A DNA stretch of 64,000 nt from positions 1,364,001-1,428,000 of the forward strand of contig OZ241390.1 in NCBI GenBank assembly GCA_965200835.1. Direction: 5' to 3'. A program made the position numbers and the translations under genes. The notes below the pieces were generated by a model that was not told the DNA's origin, made no database searches, and saw nothing but the letters and a program-made list of their open reading frames with translations. Positions 35,243 to 43,623 of the stretch are shown in pieces; position 1 is the stretch's first letter; every line of letters starts with the position of its first letter. This DNA comes from JAPPFW01 sp965200835 (GTDB taxonomy: Bacteria; Actinomycetota; Acidimicrobiia; Spongiisociales; Spongiisociaceae).

Positions 35243-35340
35243 TAAACAGCCCCAACCCGTGGCGGGTTGGGGCCGTCGGGCCGGGGCTACTCACCCCGGC
35301 GGGGCACCCCTGATAATTCCTTTTGCCTTAGGTCTGTCAA
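35243..35340 (-). ncRNA. putative small RNA or leader, copy 2 (promoter to terminator)
   Basis: Second unit of the tandem pair, about 148 bases upstream of the first in the direction of transcription. TTGACA (35340-35335), a 16-base spacer and AATTAT (35318-35313), the same GCCGGGG/CCCCGGC hairpin with loop TGAGTAG (35300-35280), and a longer terminator stem GCCCCAACCC/GGGTTGGGGC (35273-35249) followed by TGTTT. The spacer and the start of the RNA differ from copy 1, while the -35 box, first hairpin and terminator are near-identical. This pattern of conservation points to a structured RNA under selection. Confidence 0.55.
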
Positions 35341-35423
35341 GTAGTCCGGCTCGCCATGTGCCATTCGCCGGTCACTCCCATCCGTGTTGAGCGTGCACGA
35401 CCTGATCGTCGCGGCCTTGACTG

Positions 35424-36044
35424 ATGGATCACCAGAAGGTCATCACCTACATCGACGGCTACAACCTTTACTACGGGCTGTTAGCTGCAGGACTGCGCTC
35501 ATCCCGTTGGTTGGACATACGAAAGCTTGGGCGTTCTCAGCCAGGTCAAGACCTCGTGCTTACCCGGTATTTCACAACTCGGGTGAAGGGGAATCCTGCT
35601 ATGGCCGACCGGCAATCCAGATACATCGACGCTCTCGTGTCCCTTGGAGAAGTGGAAGTCGACTCCGGTCACTTCCTATCGAAACCGGTCCAATGTTACG
35701 ACCGTCAGAACGTTTGGCGGATGTCTGAGGAAAAGAAGACCGATGTGAATATAGCGATCCGGCTACTTGAAGACGCCAATGACGGAGCCTTCGACTCAGC
35801 CATTGTCGTCTCCGGTGACAGCGACATCGCTCCGGCGATCCAGTCGGTCCGGCGACGACACCCCTGGAAGACTGTGCGGGTGGCGTTTCCCCCGCGGCGC
35901 CATGCTTACGAGCTCCGTCAAGTCGCTACTGCTGCCTTCCGGATCCCCGATAGCAAAATCCGCGGCAGCGGTCTCCCCCGACATGTCTTGACCCGCGATG
36001 GGGTATCCCTCACTGCCCCACTAGGGTGGCTGCCCGATCCGTGA
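35424..36044 (+). CDS. NYN-domain (PIN-like) protein
   Basis: A 206-residue protein with the NYN fold: YIDGYNLYYGL near residue 8 supplies the first metal-binding Asp, KKTDVNIAIRLLEDA near 104 the second, and AIVVSGDSDIAPAI near 127 the third and fourth. NYN proteins are predicted or proven RNases acting on tRNA or other RNA. No antitoxin-like gene is next to it, so a stand-alone RNA-processing role is more likely than a toxin. ATG 35424 is the start. Whether it acts on the small RNAs just upstream is speculation. Confidence 0.88.
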   Translation: MDHQKVITYIDGYNLYYGLLAAGLRSSRWLDIRKLGRSQPGQDLVLTRYFTTRVKGNPAMADRQSRYIDALVSLGEVEVDSGHFLSKPVQCYDRQNVWRMSEEKKTDVNIAIRLLEDANDGAFDSAIVVSGDSDIAPAIQSVRRRHPWKTVRVAFPPRRHAYELRQVATAAFRIPDSKIRGSGLPRHVLTRDGVSLTAPLGWLPDP

Positions 36045-36068
36045 TCATGGCTGGTTAGATGTGAAGGC

Positions 36069-36890
36069 CTAGTCTTGGGCTTCTACAGTTTGCCGGGCCC
36101 AGCCGAAGTGGTTGATGGGGCCTTCGCCTCTCCCCAGGCGCCACTCAGCAGCGCCTGATATGGCTCGTGCCGTCCAGTCCTTGGCTTCGGTGACTGCCTT
36201 CAATAGCTCAGCCCCGGTTGCCAGCCGGGCGGCGATGGAAGCTGACAAGGCGTCTCCGGTGCCATGCACGTTTGGCGACCGTACCCAGCGACCGGGAAGG
36301 ACGTGGGTCTCCAGTCCGTCCGAGAGCACGTCGACCGGCTGGCGGCTGGGAGCGCGACCGCCGGTAACCAGAATCGAGGTGCCAGCAGCAACCGCCAGGT
36401 CACGGGCTACCTCCTCTTGCTCCCGCTGGGTGCGGATTGGAGGGCGGCCGGCCAGCAGAGCCGCTTCGCGCTGGTTGGGGGTGGCCAGGGCGGCCATCGG
36501 AAGCAGGACCTCCCGGTAGGACTCGACCGTTGCTCGATCAACCAGCACCTCGCCATGGCGGTTGACCAGCACCGGGTCCACTACCAGGTTGGGCAGCAGG
36601 CGCGCTTGGCTGGCCACCAGCCTGACGACCTCCGCCCGCCCGAGCAGCCCGGTCTTGGCAGCATGAGGCGGAAGGTCCGCTGTCAATGTCTCGATCTGGG
36701 CCTCGACCAGCTCGATTCCGACCGGTTGCGCTTGCTCAACGCCCAGGGTGTTCTGGGCGGTAACCGTGGTAATCACTGTGGTTGCGAAGACCCCATGAGC
36801 CGAGAGGGTCTTGAGATCGGCCTGGATGCCGGCCCCGGCCCCCGAGTCGCTGCCGCCGATCGTCATTACTACCCGCGGTGTGGCGGTCAT
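36069..36890 (-). CDS. thiD: hydroxymethylpyrimidine/phosphomethylpyrimidine kinase
   Basis: A 273-residue ribokinase-fold enzyme of thiamine synthesis. ATG 36890 gives MTATPRVVMTIGGSDSGAGAGIQADLKT, the typical ThiD start. Further landmarks are TAQNTLGV, LVVDPVLVNRHGEVLVD, LATPNQREAALL and the anion-hole/catalytic GTGDALSASIAA near 229. The longer ORF to 36989 would overlap the upstream gene in another frame. It overlaps that gene's stop... in an ATGA junction at 36887-36890, so the upstream unknown gene and thiD are translationally coupled. Confidence 0.9.
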   Translation of the reverse strand: MTATPRVVMTIGGSDSGAGAGIQADLKTLSAHGVFATTVITTVTAQNTLGVEQAQPVGIELVEAQIETLTADLPPHAAKTGLLGRAEVVRLVASQARLLPNLVVDPVLVNRHGEVLVDRATVESYREVLLPMAALATPNQREAALLAGRPPIRTQREQEEVARDLAVAAGTSILVTGGRAPSRQPVDVLSDGLETHVLPGRWVRSPNVHGTGDALSASIAARLATGAELLKAVTEAKDWTARAISGAAEWRLGRGEGPINHFGWARQTVEAQD

Positions 36891-37783
36891 GTCCTCCACG
36901 CGATCACTTCGTCCTGGGAGATGGTCCGCGTGGAGGAGGATCGTTGTACGAGGCCGATCCGATCGGTAACCACCGTGGTGTTGGTGCATCCGCCGGACTC
37001 GTAGGCCTGGTACGTGACCCTACCTCTATCCACTGGCACGTCCGAACCATCCAGGCTCACCGCTCGTGGCTCACTCCAACGCACTTCGATCGAAGGGTCA
37101 TCGCACCTGCCGAACAGCTCGGACCACACCACCGGTGCTCGAAGGTGGTGGCCCCCGCAAAGTAGCTCTCTGATCACTAGATCCTCGCCGGTGTCGAGTC
37201 CTTCGACCCGGGCCGGCCAGCCACTCGGGCGCCCGATACTCGTGATGGGCACCCCGATGGTGAACCGGTAACGGGCGCCGGTAACCCACTCGAAATCCCT
37301 GGTGTTGGGGTCATCGGGAGTAGAAGCTAGGGGCGAGACGGTGCCGGGCAAGACCTCTCCGGCGTGGCCGTACCCGCCCCAGTTGATGGCTAGGTTTCGT
37401 GGATGGCGAGGATTCCACTGGATCCCGGTGTGAGCACCACCTTCGTGGTGTTCTGAGGACCAGAACGATGCCTGGATGGCGAAGAAGGCCAGACTTGCGG
37501 TGGCCGGTGGGGTGAGCACTTCGAGGATCACCGACACCTGAGCTAGTGTGACCTCCGGAACGTCCCACCAGATGTGGAAGGAGGAGGCACCGTTCGCCGA
37601 AGGCGGCAAGCCATGCTCCCTCACCCGGCCACCCCTTGGTCGGGCCGGCGCAGGCTCGGCCAAGGAACCCTTCCCAGGCTCGGCCGTCGGCGGATCCCCA
37701 CTAGGAGATGGAGGAGCCTCCCTTACCTTCAGACGGGTCGCCAGTACCCGAGCTCGGCGCAAGAGATCGGGTCGGAAGCGCAT
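36887..37783 (-). CDS. conserved hypothetical protein, beta-rich
   Basis: A 298-residue protein I do not recognise with confidence. After a basic, proline-rich N-terminal 60 residues it has a domain rich in aromatic and beta-strand residues (FHIWWDVPEV, FAIQASFWSSEHHEGGAHTG, LAINWGGYGHAG, FEWVTGARYRFTIGVP), reminiscent of concanavalin/lectin-like folds. The C-terminal part holds IEVRWSEPRAV and SGGCTNTTVV. No signal peptide is clear. Coupled to thiD by a four-base overlap, which does not by itself imply a thiamine role. Confidence 0.65.
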   Translation of the reverse strand: MRFRPDLLRRARVLATRLKVREAPPSPSGDPPTAEPGKGSLAEPAPARPRGGRVREHGLPPSANGASSFHIWWDVPEVTLAQVSVILEVLTPPATASLAFFAIQASFWSSEHHEGGAHTGIQWNPRHPRNLAINWGGYGHAGEVLPGTVSPLASTPDDPNTRDFEWVTGARYRFTIGVPITSIGRPSGWPARVEGLDTGEDLVIRELLCGGHHLRAPVVWSELFGRCDDPSIEVRWSEPRAVSLDGSDVPVDRGRVTYQAYESGGCTNTTVVTDRIGLVQRSSSTRTISQDEVIAWRT

Positions 37784-37835
37784 GGCTGCAATGAGGTCCT
37801 CCGTGGGTGGTCGGGTATCGGCTCCGCTACGAGGT

Positions 37836-38798
37836 TCACGATGTTCTATGGAGCGCCTCGCGCAAAGCCTCGGTCTCCATCATCATCCAGCGCTTACTAG
37901 CTCCGGCCTCCGGAAGATACAGCTGGGTACCGTGTACAGCGCCGGGAAGGACATGTAGCTCGGTCGGGATTCCCGCAGTGGTCAGCCGCTGGGCGTAGTC
38001 GATGCACTCGTCCACGAAGAGGTCCAGCTCGCCCACGATTATGAAAGCCGGTGGCAGCCCAGCCATTACCTCGATCCGGGCGGGGGAGGCATAGGGAGAA
38101 ACACGGTCGGTGCCCCTCGCCTCCCCTAACAGAGCTCCCCACCCGGCCAGGTTCGCCTTCCGATTCCAAAGCTTCGGATGGTGTACATAGTGGCTCGACC
38201 GGGTGGTGTTCCGATCGTCCAGCATCGGGCAGATGAGCTGCTGATAGATGATCTTCACTCCCCGATCTCTTGCCATGATGGCCAGAGCAGCGGCGAGACC
38301 TCCTCCAGCCGAAGCACCTCCCACCGCGATCCGATCCGGATCGATCCCGAGCTGATCGGCGTGGGAGGAAAACCAGGCCAGTCCGGCGAAGCAGTCTCCG
38401 ATAGCAGCGGGATAGGGATGCTCGGGCGCTAGGCGATACTCGACCGAAGCCACTGTGCAACCTAGGTCCGAAGCCACCTGTTTGCACTTGGGATCGTCCT
38501 TGGCAGCTCGCCCCATCACCATCCCCCCACCATGCATCCAGTACAGGGCCGGCACTGGCGAGTCCAGTCCCGATGGGGTGTAAACCCTCACCATCACCTC
38601 CGGTGCTCCCTGCGGTCCGGCGACCAGATGATCCTCCACCTCCACTCCCGGAACTTCCGGCGCTCGGGCTGCTGCTGCGGCCTGGAGGCGGTCCGTAACC
38701 GCCCGGGCGGCCACGATGTCGGAGAGATCTAGTAGCGCCTCCGGTACCGTTTCCAGATAGGCCTTGTGTGCGTCGTCAAGACGATCGTCGAAGCCCAT
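37836..38798 (-). CDS. alpha/beta hydrolase (hormone-sensitive lipase type esterase)
   Basis: A 320-residue esterase. The oxyanion-hole motif YWMHGGGMVMG is near residue 85 and the nucleophile elbow GGASAGGGLAAAL near 160; the acid and His are expected in the C-terminal ELDLFVDECIDYA and LPGAVHGTQL. These are diagnostic of the HSL/GDXG family. A second gene of the same type, clearly a tandem duplicate, lies about 95 bases upstream and is broken. Substrate unknown. Confidence 0.92.
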   Translation of the reverse strand: MGFDDRLDDAHKAYLETVPEALLDLSDIVAARAVTDRLQAAAAARAPEVPGVEVEDHLVAGPQGAPEVMVRVYTPSGLDSPVPALYWMHGGGMVMGRAAKDDPKCKQVASDLGCTVASVEYRLAPEHPYPAAIGDCFAGLAWFSSHADQLGIDPDRIAVGGASAGGGLAAALAIMARDRGVKIIYQQLICPMLDDRNTTRSSHYVHHPKLWNRKANLAGWGALLGEARGTDRVSPYASPARIEVMAGLPPAFIIVGELDLFVDECIDYAQRLTTAGIPTELHVLPGAVHGTQLYLPEAGASKRWMMMETEALREALHRTS

Positions 38799-38894
38799 GA
38801 CGCTCCTCTCCTCAAAGCCGGGCTGCTGTCCAGTGAAGGGTGGGTCAGCTGTTCCCTCGAGTGCCGACCCTCCTTGTGGCGAGCCGACGTCCCT

Positions 38895-39860
38895 TCAGCC
38901 GGACCCGTGGAGCGCTTCCCGTAACGCTTCGTTCTCTACAGCTACCCACCGCTGACTCACCGAGGCGGTCGGTACCAGCATGTGGGTGCCTGTATGGCGC
39001 CGGGGAAGACATGCAGCTCGGTCGGCACTCCCGCCGTTGTCAGCCGCTGGGCATAGTCGATGCACTCATCCACGAACAGGTCCAGCTCACCCACGATGAT
39101 GAAGGCGGGCGCCAGCCCGGCCAAGTCCTCCGCTCTGGCCGGGGCGGCATAGGGGGACACTCCGTCTGTACCAAGCGCGTCCCCGAGCAGAGCTCTCCAC
39201 CCGGCCAGGTTCGCCGTGCGGTTCCATGTCTTGGGATGATGCACGTAGTGGCTGGATCGCGTGATATTCCGATCGTCGAGCATCGGAAAGATCAGCTGCT
39301 GGTAGATGAGGTCCACTCCTCGATCTCTGGCCACGATAGCCAGAGCAGCAGCAAGACCGCCCCCCGCTGAGGCGCCACCGATAGCGATGCGATCCGGGTC
39401 CACTCCCAGGTCCGCCGCATTGGATGCGAACCAGGCCAGTCCGGCGAAGCAGTCCTCGATCGGAGCCGGGTGGGGATGTTCAGGAGCTAGGCGGTATTCC
39501 ACCGATGCCACCACGCAACCCATGTCCGCCGCCACTCCCTTGCACTTGAGGTCGTCCATGGCAACGTTGCCCAGGACCATTCCCCCACCGTGGATCCAGT
39601 ACAGGCCGGGCGCCGCCGAGTCGAGGCCCTCCGGGGTGTACACCCGTACCATCACCTCCGGGTCACCTGGAGGGCCGGGAACCAGATGATCCTCCATGTC
39701 CACTCCGGGGAATCTCCGGAGCCTGCTCCATCATGGCGGCCATGAAGCCTTCGATCATGGTGCGTGCCCTGGGTATGTCCGTGAGGTCCAGTAGCTCGGC
39801 GGGCATCTTCTCCAAAACCGCCTTATGTGCGCCGTCGAGACGATCGTCGAAATCCAACAT
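38895..39860 (-). pseudogene. alpha/beta hydrolase paralogue with two compensating indels
   Basis: A tandem duplicate of the intact esterase downstream. From ATG 39860 (MLDFDDRLDGAHKAV) the frame is good until PEIP, where GGGG at 39707-39710 (plus strand) would be GGG to continue into the main body GVDMEDHLVPG. The main ORF carries HGGGMVLG and GGASAGGG. Near its end a missing base at 38989-38990 diverts it. Restored, it reads GTHMLVPTASVSQRW and EALREALHGSG to TGA at 38895, matching the intact copy. One insertion and one deletion bring the frame back, so total length is nearly unchanged. Either a dying duplicate or two assembly errors. Confidence 0.82.
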
Positions 39861-40069
39861 CCGCTCCCTTCCCGGATCGGCCTCCGAGCATTCTCGGGTC
39901 CCCCCGACAATACCCCTAGCAAGTCGGTGGTGGGATCCGACGGCTCTGGGCCTGGCAGTTAGTTGCACGGTCGATTCGGGCCTGGCTACACGCATCAATG
40001 CCGTGATAGATGATCGTTACTCCGCCCGGCGTAATGCTCGCCTCTCCGGCCCTGGGGTGAGCCAACGGG

Positions 40070-41309
40070 TCAGCCCGGCACCCGTGTCTTAGCGGCACCG
40101 AGAGCCGTTAGGACGAAGTCGATATCCGCTGGTGTGTGGTCGGCGTTGACCTGCAAGCGAATTTCCTCGTCACCTCTCGGCACGACTGGATATGCGAGGC
40201 CGGTGACCAGCACACCAGCGTCGAACAACCTCGATACGAGTCGGCGAGTCTTCTCCGTATCACGGAGCATGAGCGCCACGATCGGATGCTCGCCGGGAAG
40301 AACCTCATGGCCCAGACCCACGAAACCGGTCTCAAGCCTCCGGGTGAGGTGACGGAGCCGGTTCACCCGTTTCTGACCCTCGGGACTCTGGAGGATGGTG
40401 AGGGCGGCCAGCGCGGCGCTTGCCTCAGCAGCGGTGATCGGATTCGAATACACGTACAACGGGGCGGTCTCCCGGAAGAAGCGGATCACCGGGGAACGTG
40501 AGACTACATACCCACCATTGACCCCGAGAGCCTTGCCCAGCGTTCCGATCAGCAGGTCTGATGGTCCGCTCCCGGTATATTCCTCGGTTCCTCGGCCGGT
40601 TGGCCCGAAGGCCCCCACCCCATGGGAGTCGTCCACGACCAATACCACGTTCTCGGGGAAGTGAGGGTCATGATGACGGACAATTTCGGTTATCTCATCC
40701 AGCGGGGCATGGTCGCCGCGCATCGAGAAGATCCCGTCGGTCACCACTACCGCTCGCTCTGCCCGCCCTCGTGCCCTGGTGAGCAGGCGGTTGAGGGCGG
40801 GCAGATCCAGGTGTGGGTACACCGCCTTGGTCTGGGGCCGGGCCAGGCGGACAGCGTTGATTATCGAGTTGTGGTTGAGTTCGTCCGAGATCACCACGGT
40901 GCCATGATCGATGATCGAGACCAGGGCACTCACCACCGCCGCGTATGCGGAGGAGAAAATCATCCCCTCCTCCCTGCGATGGAATGCAGCCAGGGCCGCT
41001 TCCAACTCGACGTGGGGGGTATAGGTTCCTGCGATGAAGCGAACCGCGCCCGGTCCGGTTCCCATTGTCCGGGCGGCTGCTTCCTCGGCCTCGATGACCT
41101 TGGGGTGGAGACTCAATCCCAGATAGGAGTTGGAGTTCATCCGGATGAAGGTTCGACTTCCGTGGCCCTCCAGGAGAAATCGCGGACCACGGGATCCCTC
41201 GGGAGGGAGAATCCCCCGGATGATGATCTCCTGCCCTTTGGCGGTTCCCTGCTGGTGGAGGGACGCCGACCTGCCGCTCGAGTTGATCAATCAGACGTTC
41301 CAGCGGCAC
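40070..41309 (-). CDS. glycine C-acetyltransferase / AONS-type PLP enzyme (5' frameshift)
   Basis: An alpha-oxoamine synthase that condenses an acyl-CoA with an amino acid. Visible: SNSYLGLSLHP, FIAGTYTPHVELE, SDELNHNSI, VDDSHGVGAFG, and the PLP lysine in GTLGKALGVNG near residue 255. It most resembles 2-amino-3-ketobutyrate CoA ligase (kbl) but AONS cannot be excluded. The literal ORF begins at a TTG (41290). The normal start LERLIDQLERQV from GTG 41309 is in another frame, separated by a likely extra base at 41266-41267 (CC). All catalytic residues are in the intact part. Confidence 0.85.
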
Positions 41310-41549
41310 TCTGCTCCTTTAGCTAGTCCTGGCTGCGCTCCGGTAGGTAATTGCAAACTGCCTGGCCGAGCGTTTGGCCTGCCCCGCTACGGTAGCCAGG
41401 TCAGGCCCGGGTCCTCACGGTCCGCCGGAAAACCTGTTGGGTCAGCTATACGTAGCGTTAACACTGGCCATCAACTAACATCTCTCCTAATGGAGTGGGC
41501 TTTCAGAGCTTCACTCCCATCTATCGAGTGAGGGTGGTACTCGTAGGCC

Positions 41550-41738
41550 ATGAGTGGGTCACAGGTAGTGATGATGGGAGATAGGGGACGGATCGTCGTC
41601 CAGCGTCCTCACGGCCTTGTCCTGATGACGCAGCAACAGCTTCGTGATCGAGTGCGTGACGAACTGGCCGGCTTGGATCTGGTGACTGAGCTACTGGCAG
41701 ATCGGCGGCGAGCATCCAAGCAAGAAGACATGTCCTGA
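41550..41738 (+). CDS. AbrB-type antitoxin with internal deletion
   Basis: A 62-residue protein. The N-terminus MGDRGRIVV is the first strand of an AbrB/MazE swapped-hairpin domain and the C-terminus (RPHGLVLMTQQQLRDRVRDE, LDLVTELLADRRRA) is the usual toxin-binding tail of actinobacterial antitoxins. The middle, roughly 18-20 residues normally carrying the PAxxRxxLGxxxG strand and DNA-contact turn, is missing in frame between IVV and QRPHG. DNA binding is probably lost while toxin binding may remain. The toxin gene follows five bases later. Confidence 0.65.
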   Translation: MSGSQVVMMGDRGRIVVQRPHGLVLMTQQQLRDRVRDELAGLDLVTELLADRRRASKQEDMS

Positions 41739-41743
41739 GATCG

Positions 41744-42067
41744 GTGCTGGATGCATCGGCGATTCTGGCCTTTCTCCAGGGTGAGGAAGGGTCCGAAGTC
41801 GCTGAGGCGGCCCTCGGTGGGGATTCCTGTTGTGGTGCGGCCAACTGGTCGGAGGTCGCCCAAAAGATGCTTTCGGCGCGACGTGACTGGGAGATGGTGC
41901 GGTTGTTGCTGGACAGTTACGGTTTGCGGGTAGAGGTAGTGACGGCTTCCGACGCTGAGTGGGCGGCTCGCCGGTGGAGACCCGGCGAAGGCCTTGCCCC
42001 GGCTGATCGACTGTGTCTGGCTCTCGGTGATCGACTAGGGGTGAGCGTGCTCACCGCCGACAAGTAA
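41744..42067 (+). CDS. PIN-domain toxin, premature stop near the C-terminus
   Basis: A 107-residue VapC-like PIN protein. GTG 41744 starts VLDASAILAFLQGEEG with the first Asp; NWSEVAQKML gives the conserved Glu; LAPADRLCLALGDRLGVSVLTADK carries the later acidic residues. The frame stops at TAA 42065-42067, but reading through gives WGDTAPVSQIR to TGA 42101-42103, which matches the normal end of these toxins. The last helix is probably missing. With the antitoxin deletion, both halves of the module look damaged. Confidence 0.75.
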   Translation: MLDASAILAFLQGEEGSEVAEAALGGDSCCGAANWSEVAQKMLSARRDWEMVRLLLDSYGLRVEVVTASDAEWAARRWRPGEGLAPADRLCLALGDRLGVSVLTADK

Positions 42068-42201
42068 TGGGGTGACACTGCTCCGGTAAGTCAGATCAGG
42101 TGAGTGGATACTCGGTCTCTTTCTAATCCGCCGTGCCCTTGAGGTAATCCGTATAACTAGGGTCAGGATGCACCGTAAGGCAGGTAACTGCGAATGGATC
42201 G

Positions 42202-42220
42202 GCTGATTCTTCTCATCAGC
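42202..42220 (+). promoter_or_regulatory. hairpin in the fdhD leader
   Basis: GCTGAT-TCTTCTC-ATCAGC, a perfect six-base-pair stem with a seven-base loop, lies 31 bases before the fdhD start. It may affect translation or mRNA stability; it could also be chance. Confidence 0.25.
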
Positions 42221-42250
42221 TGAGTATCAGACGGCCACCAAGGAGGGCGG

Positions 42251-43048
42251 ATGTCAGCCGGCTCGCCACGGAACATTATGCGGGTCGGCCCGGAAGGTTA
42301 CGAGGAGCAGCAGGATTGGTTGCCCACCGAGGAACCCGTCGAGTTCCGGGTGGGAGGAGTGCCTATCGCGGTCTTGATGCGCACTCCCGGTCACGACGAG
42401 GAGCTTGCTAGAGGATTCGCGCTCACCGAAGGGATAATCCTCCGCCCCGATGAGCTGGCGGAGGTACGAGGCTTTCCGGGAGTCAGTGGGGAAGGACGAT
42501 ACGAGCTAGTTCTAAGGAGCGGGATTCAGATTGATCCCGAGCAGTTCCGGCGCAACCTTTATTCCACCTCATCGTGCGGTGTTTGTGGCAAGGCGTCGAT
42601 CGATGCGGTGCGAGTGGCCTCGCCGCCGCTTACCGAGGGACCGGTTGTTCCCGCCAGGTTGCTGATGGAGCTGATGGGCTCGATGCGTGCAGCGCAGGCG
42701 GGGTTCGATCAGACCGGTGGCCTGCATGCTGCGGCGGCCTTCACGCCCTCCGGAGACTTGATAGCGCTACGGGAGGACGTAGGCCGTCACAACGCCATGG
42801 ACAAACTAGTGGGGTATCTGTCCGGTATCAGTTGGCCACTGGACGACCGGATTGTCACGGTGTCGGGCCGGGTTTCGTTCGAGCTGGTGCAGAAAGCAGC
42901 GGTAGCGGGAATGACCGTGCTGGCGGGGGTATCGGCTGCCTCGTCCCTAGCCGCTGACCTAGCCGACGAGCTCGGCATGACCGTGGCCGGATTCGTCCGT
43001 ACTGGCGGGTTCAACCTATACACGCACCCCTACCGCATCGTCGAATAG
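42251..43048 (+). CDS. fdhD: formate dehydrogenase accessory sulfurtransferase
   Basis: A 265-residue FdhD protein, which passes sulfur from a cysteine desulfurase to the molybdenum cofactor of formate dehydrogenase. The catalytic Cys pair is in SSCGVCGKASI near residue 108; ALREDVGRHNAMDKLVGY near 175 and GFVRTGGFNLYTHP at the end are diagnostic. ATG 42251 has AAGGAGGG upstream. Its presence implies a molybdenum- or tungsten-dependent formate dehydrogenase elsewhere in the genome; such enzymes often contain selenocysteine. Confidence 0.93.
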   Translation: MSAGSPRNIMRVGPEGYEEQQDWLPTEEPVEFRVGGVPIAVLMRTPGHDEELARGFALTEGIILRPDELAEVRGFPGVSGEGRYELVLRSGIQIDPEQFRRNLYSTSSCGVCGKASIDAVRVASPPLTEGPVVPARLLMELMGSMRAAQAGFDQTGGLHAAAAFTPSGDLIALREDVGRHNAMDKLVGYLSGISWPLDDRIVTVSGRVSFELVQKAAVAGMTVLAGVSAASSLAADLADELGMTVAGFVRTGGFNLYTHPYRIVE

Positions 43049-43080
43049 CACCGGGCACCGCGCCTGTAGTGGGTAGGTTC

Positions 43081-43560
43081 CTAACCGTGTTCGGTATCGC
43101 CAGCCAGCAGCTGGAGGATGTGGGGTAGCAACGGCGTCAGCACATCCATCCCTTCCCTCACAGCCTTGGGGCTACCGGGGAGGTTTATCACCAGGCAGGA
43201 TCCGATCACCCCGGCCACCCCACGGGAGAGGGCCGCCATCGGGGTATGGCGGAGTCCCTCCGCCCTGATGAGCTCTGCTAGGCCGGGGGCAGGACGATCG
43301 ATTAGCGCGGTGGTCGCCTCCGGTGTCACATCCCGGGGTCCGAAGCCGGTACCTCCGGTCGTGATCAGCAGGCTGCGGTCTGGGGCAAGTTCCGAAAGCA
43401 GGCCACTTATGGTGGGCTGTTCATCCGGCACCACATGGCGGTCTACCTCGAACCCCATGTCCACCAGCCGGGTGACGAGCAGATCTCCCGATGTGTCTGC
43501 TCGGGTCCCCTGGGTGACCCCATCGCTCACGGTGACTGCGGCTGCGTAATTCATCTCCAT
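43081..43560 (-). CDS. MoaB/Mog-family molybdopterin protein
   Basis: A 159-residue protein with the MoeA/Mog fold. AVTVSDGVTQGTRADTSG near the start, LLITTGGTGFGPRDVTPEAT near 64 and NLPGSPKAVREGMDVLTPLLPH near 128 (given in parts) are the ligand-binding motifs of molybdopterin adenylyltransferase. ATG 43560 or 43554 is the start; the longer ORF to 43809 lies antisense to surE. It converges on fdhD, linking the two to molybdenum-cofactor enzymes. Confidence 0.88.
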   Translation of the reverse strand: MEMNYAAAVTVSDGVTQGTRADTSGDLLVTRLVDMGFEVDRHVVPDEQPTISGLLSELAPDRSLLITTGGTGFGPRDVTPEATTALIDRPAPGLAELIRAEGLRHTPMAALSRGVAGVIGSCLVINLPGSPKAVREGMDVLTPLLPHILQLLAGDTEHG

Positions 43561-43623
43561 GTCCGCATCGTAACGCCAGCAGGAAACAGCCGATACCGGC
43601 AGCCGGATCACTACCCTTCCGGC

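Noticed and set aside
35095..35340. The hairpin repeats as a 6C RNA
   Set aside because: 6C RNAs carry runs of six or more C in their loops; these hairpins have loops TGAGTAG and a short loop without C runs.
43435..43623. N-terminal extension of SurE
   Set aside because: It is antisense to the MoaB-type gene and the NDDG motif sits at the correct distance from GTG 43624.
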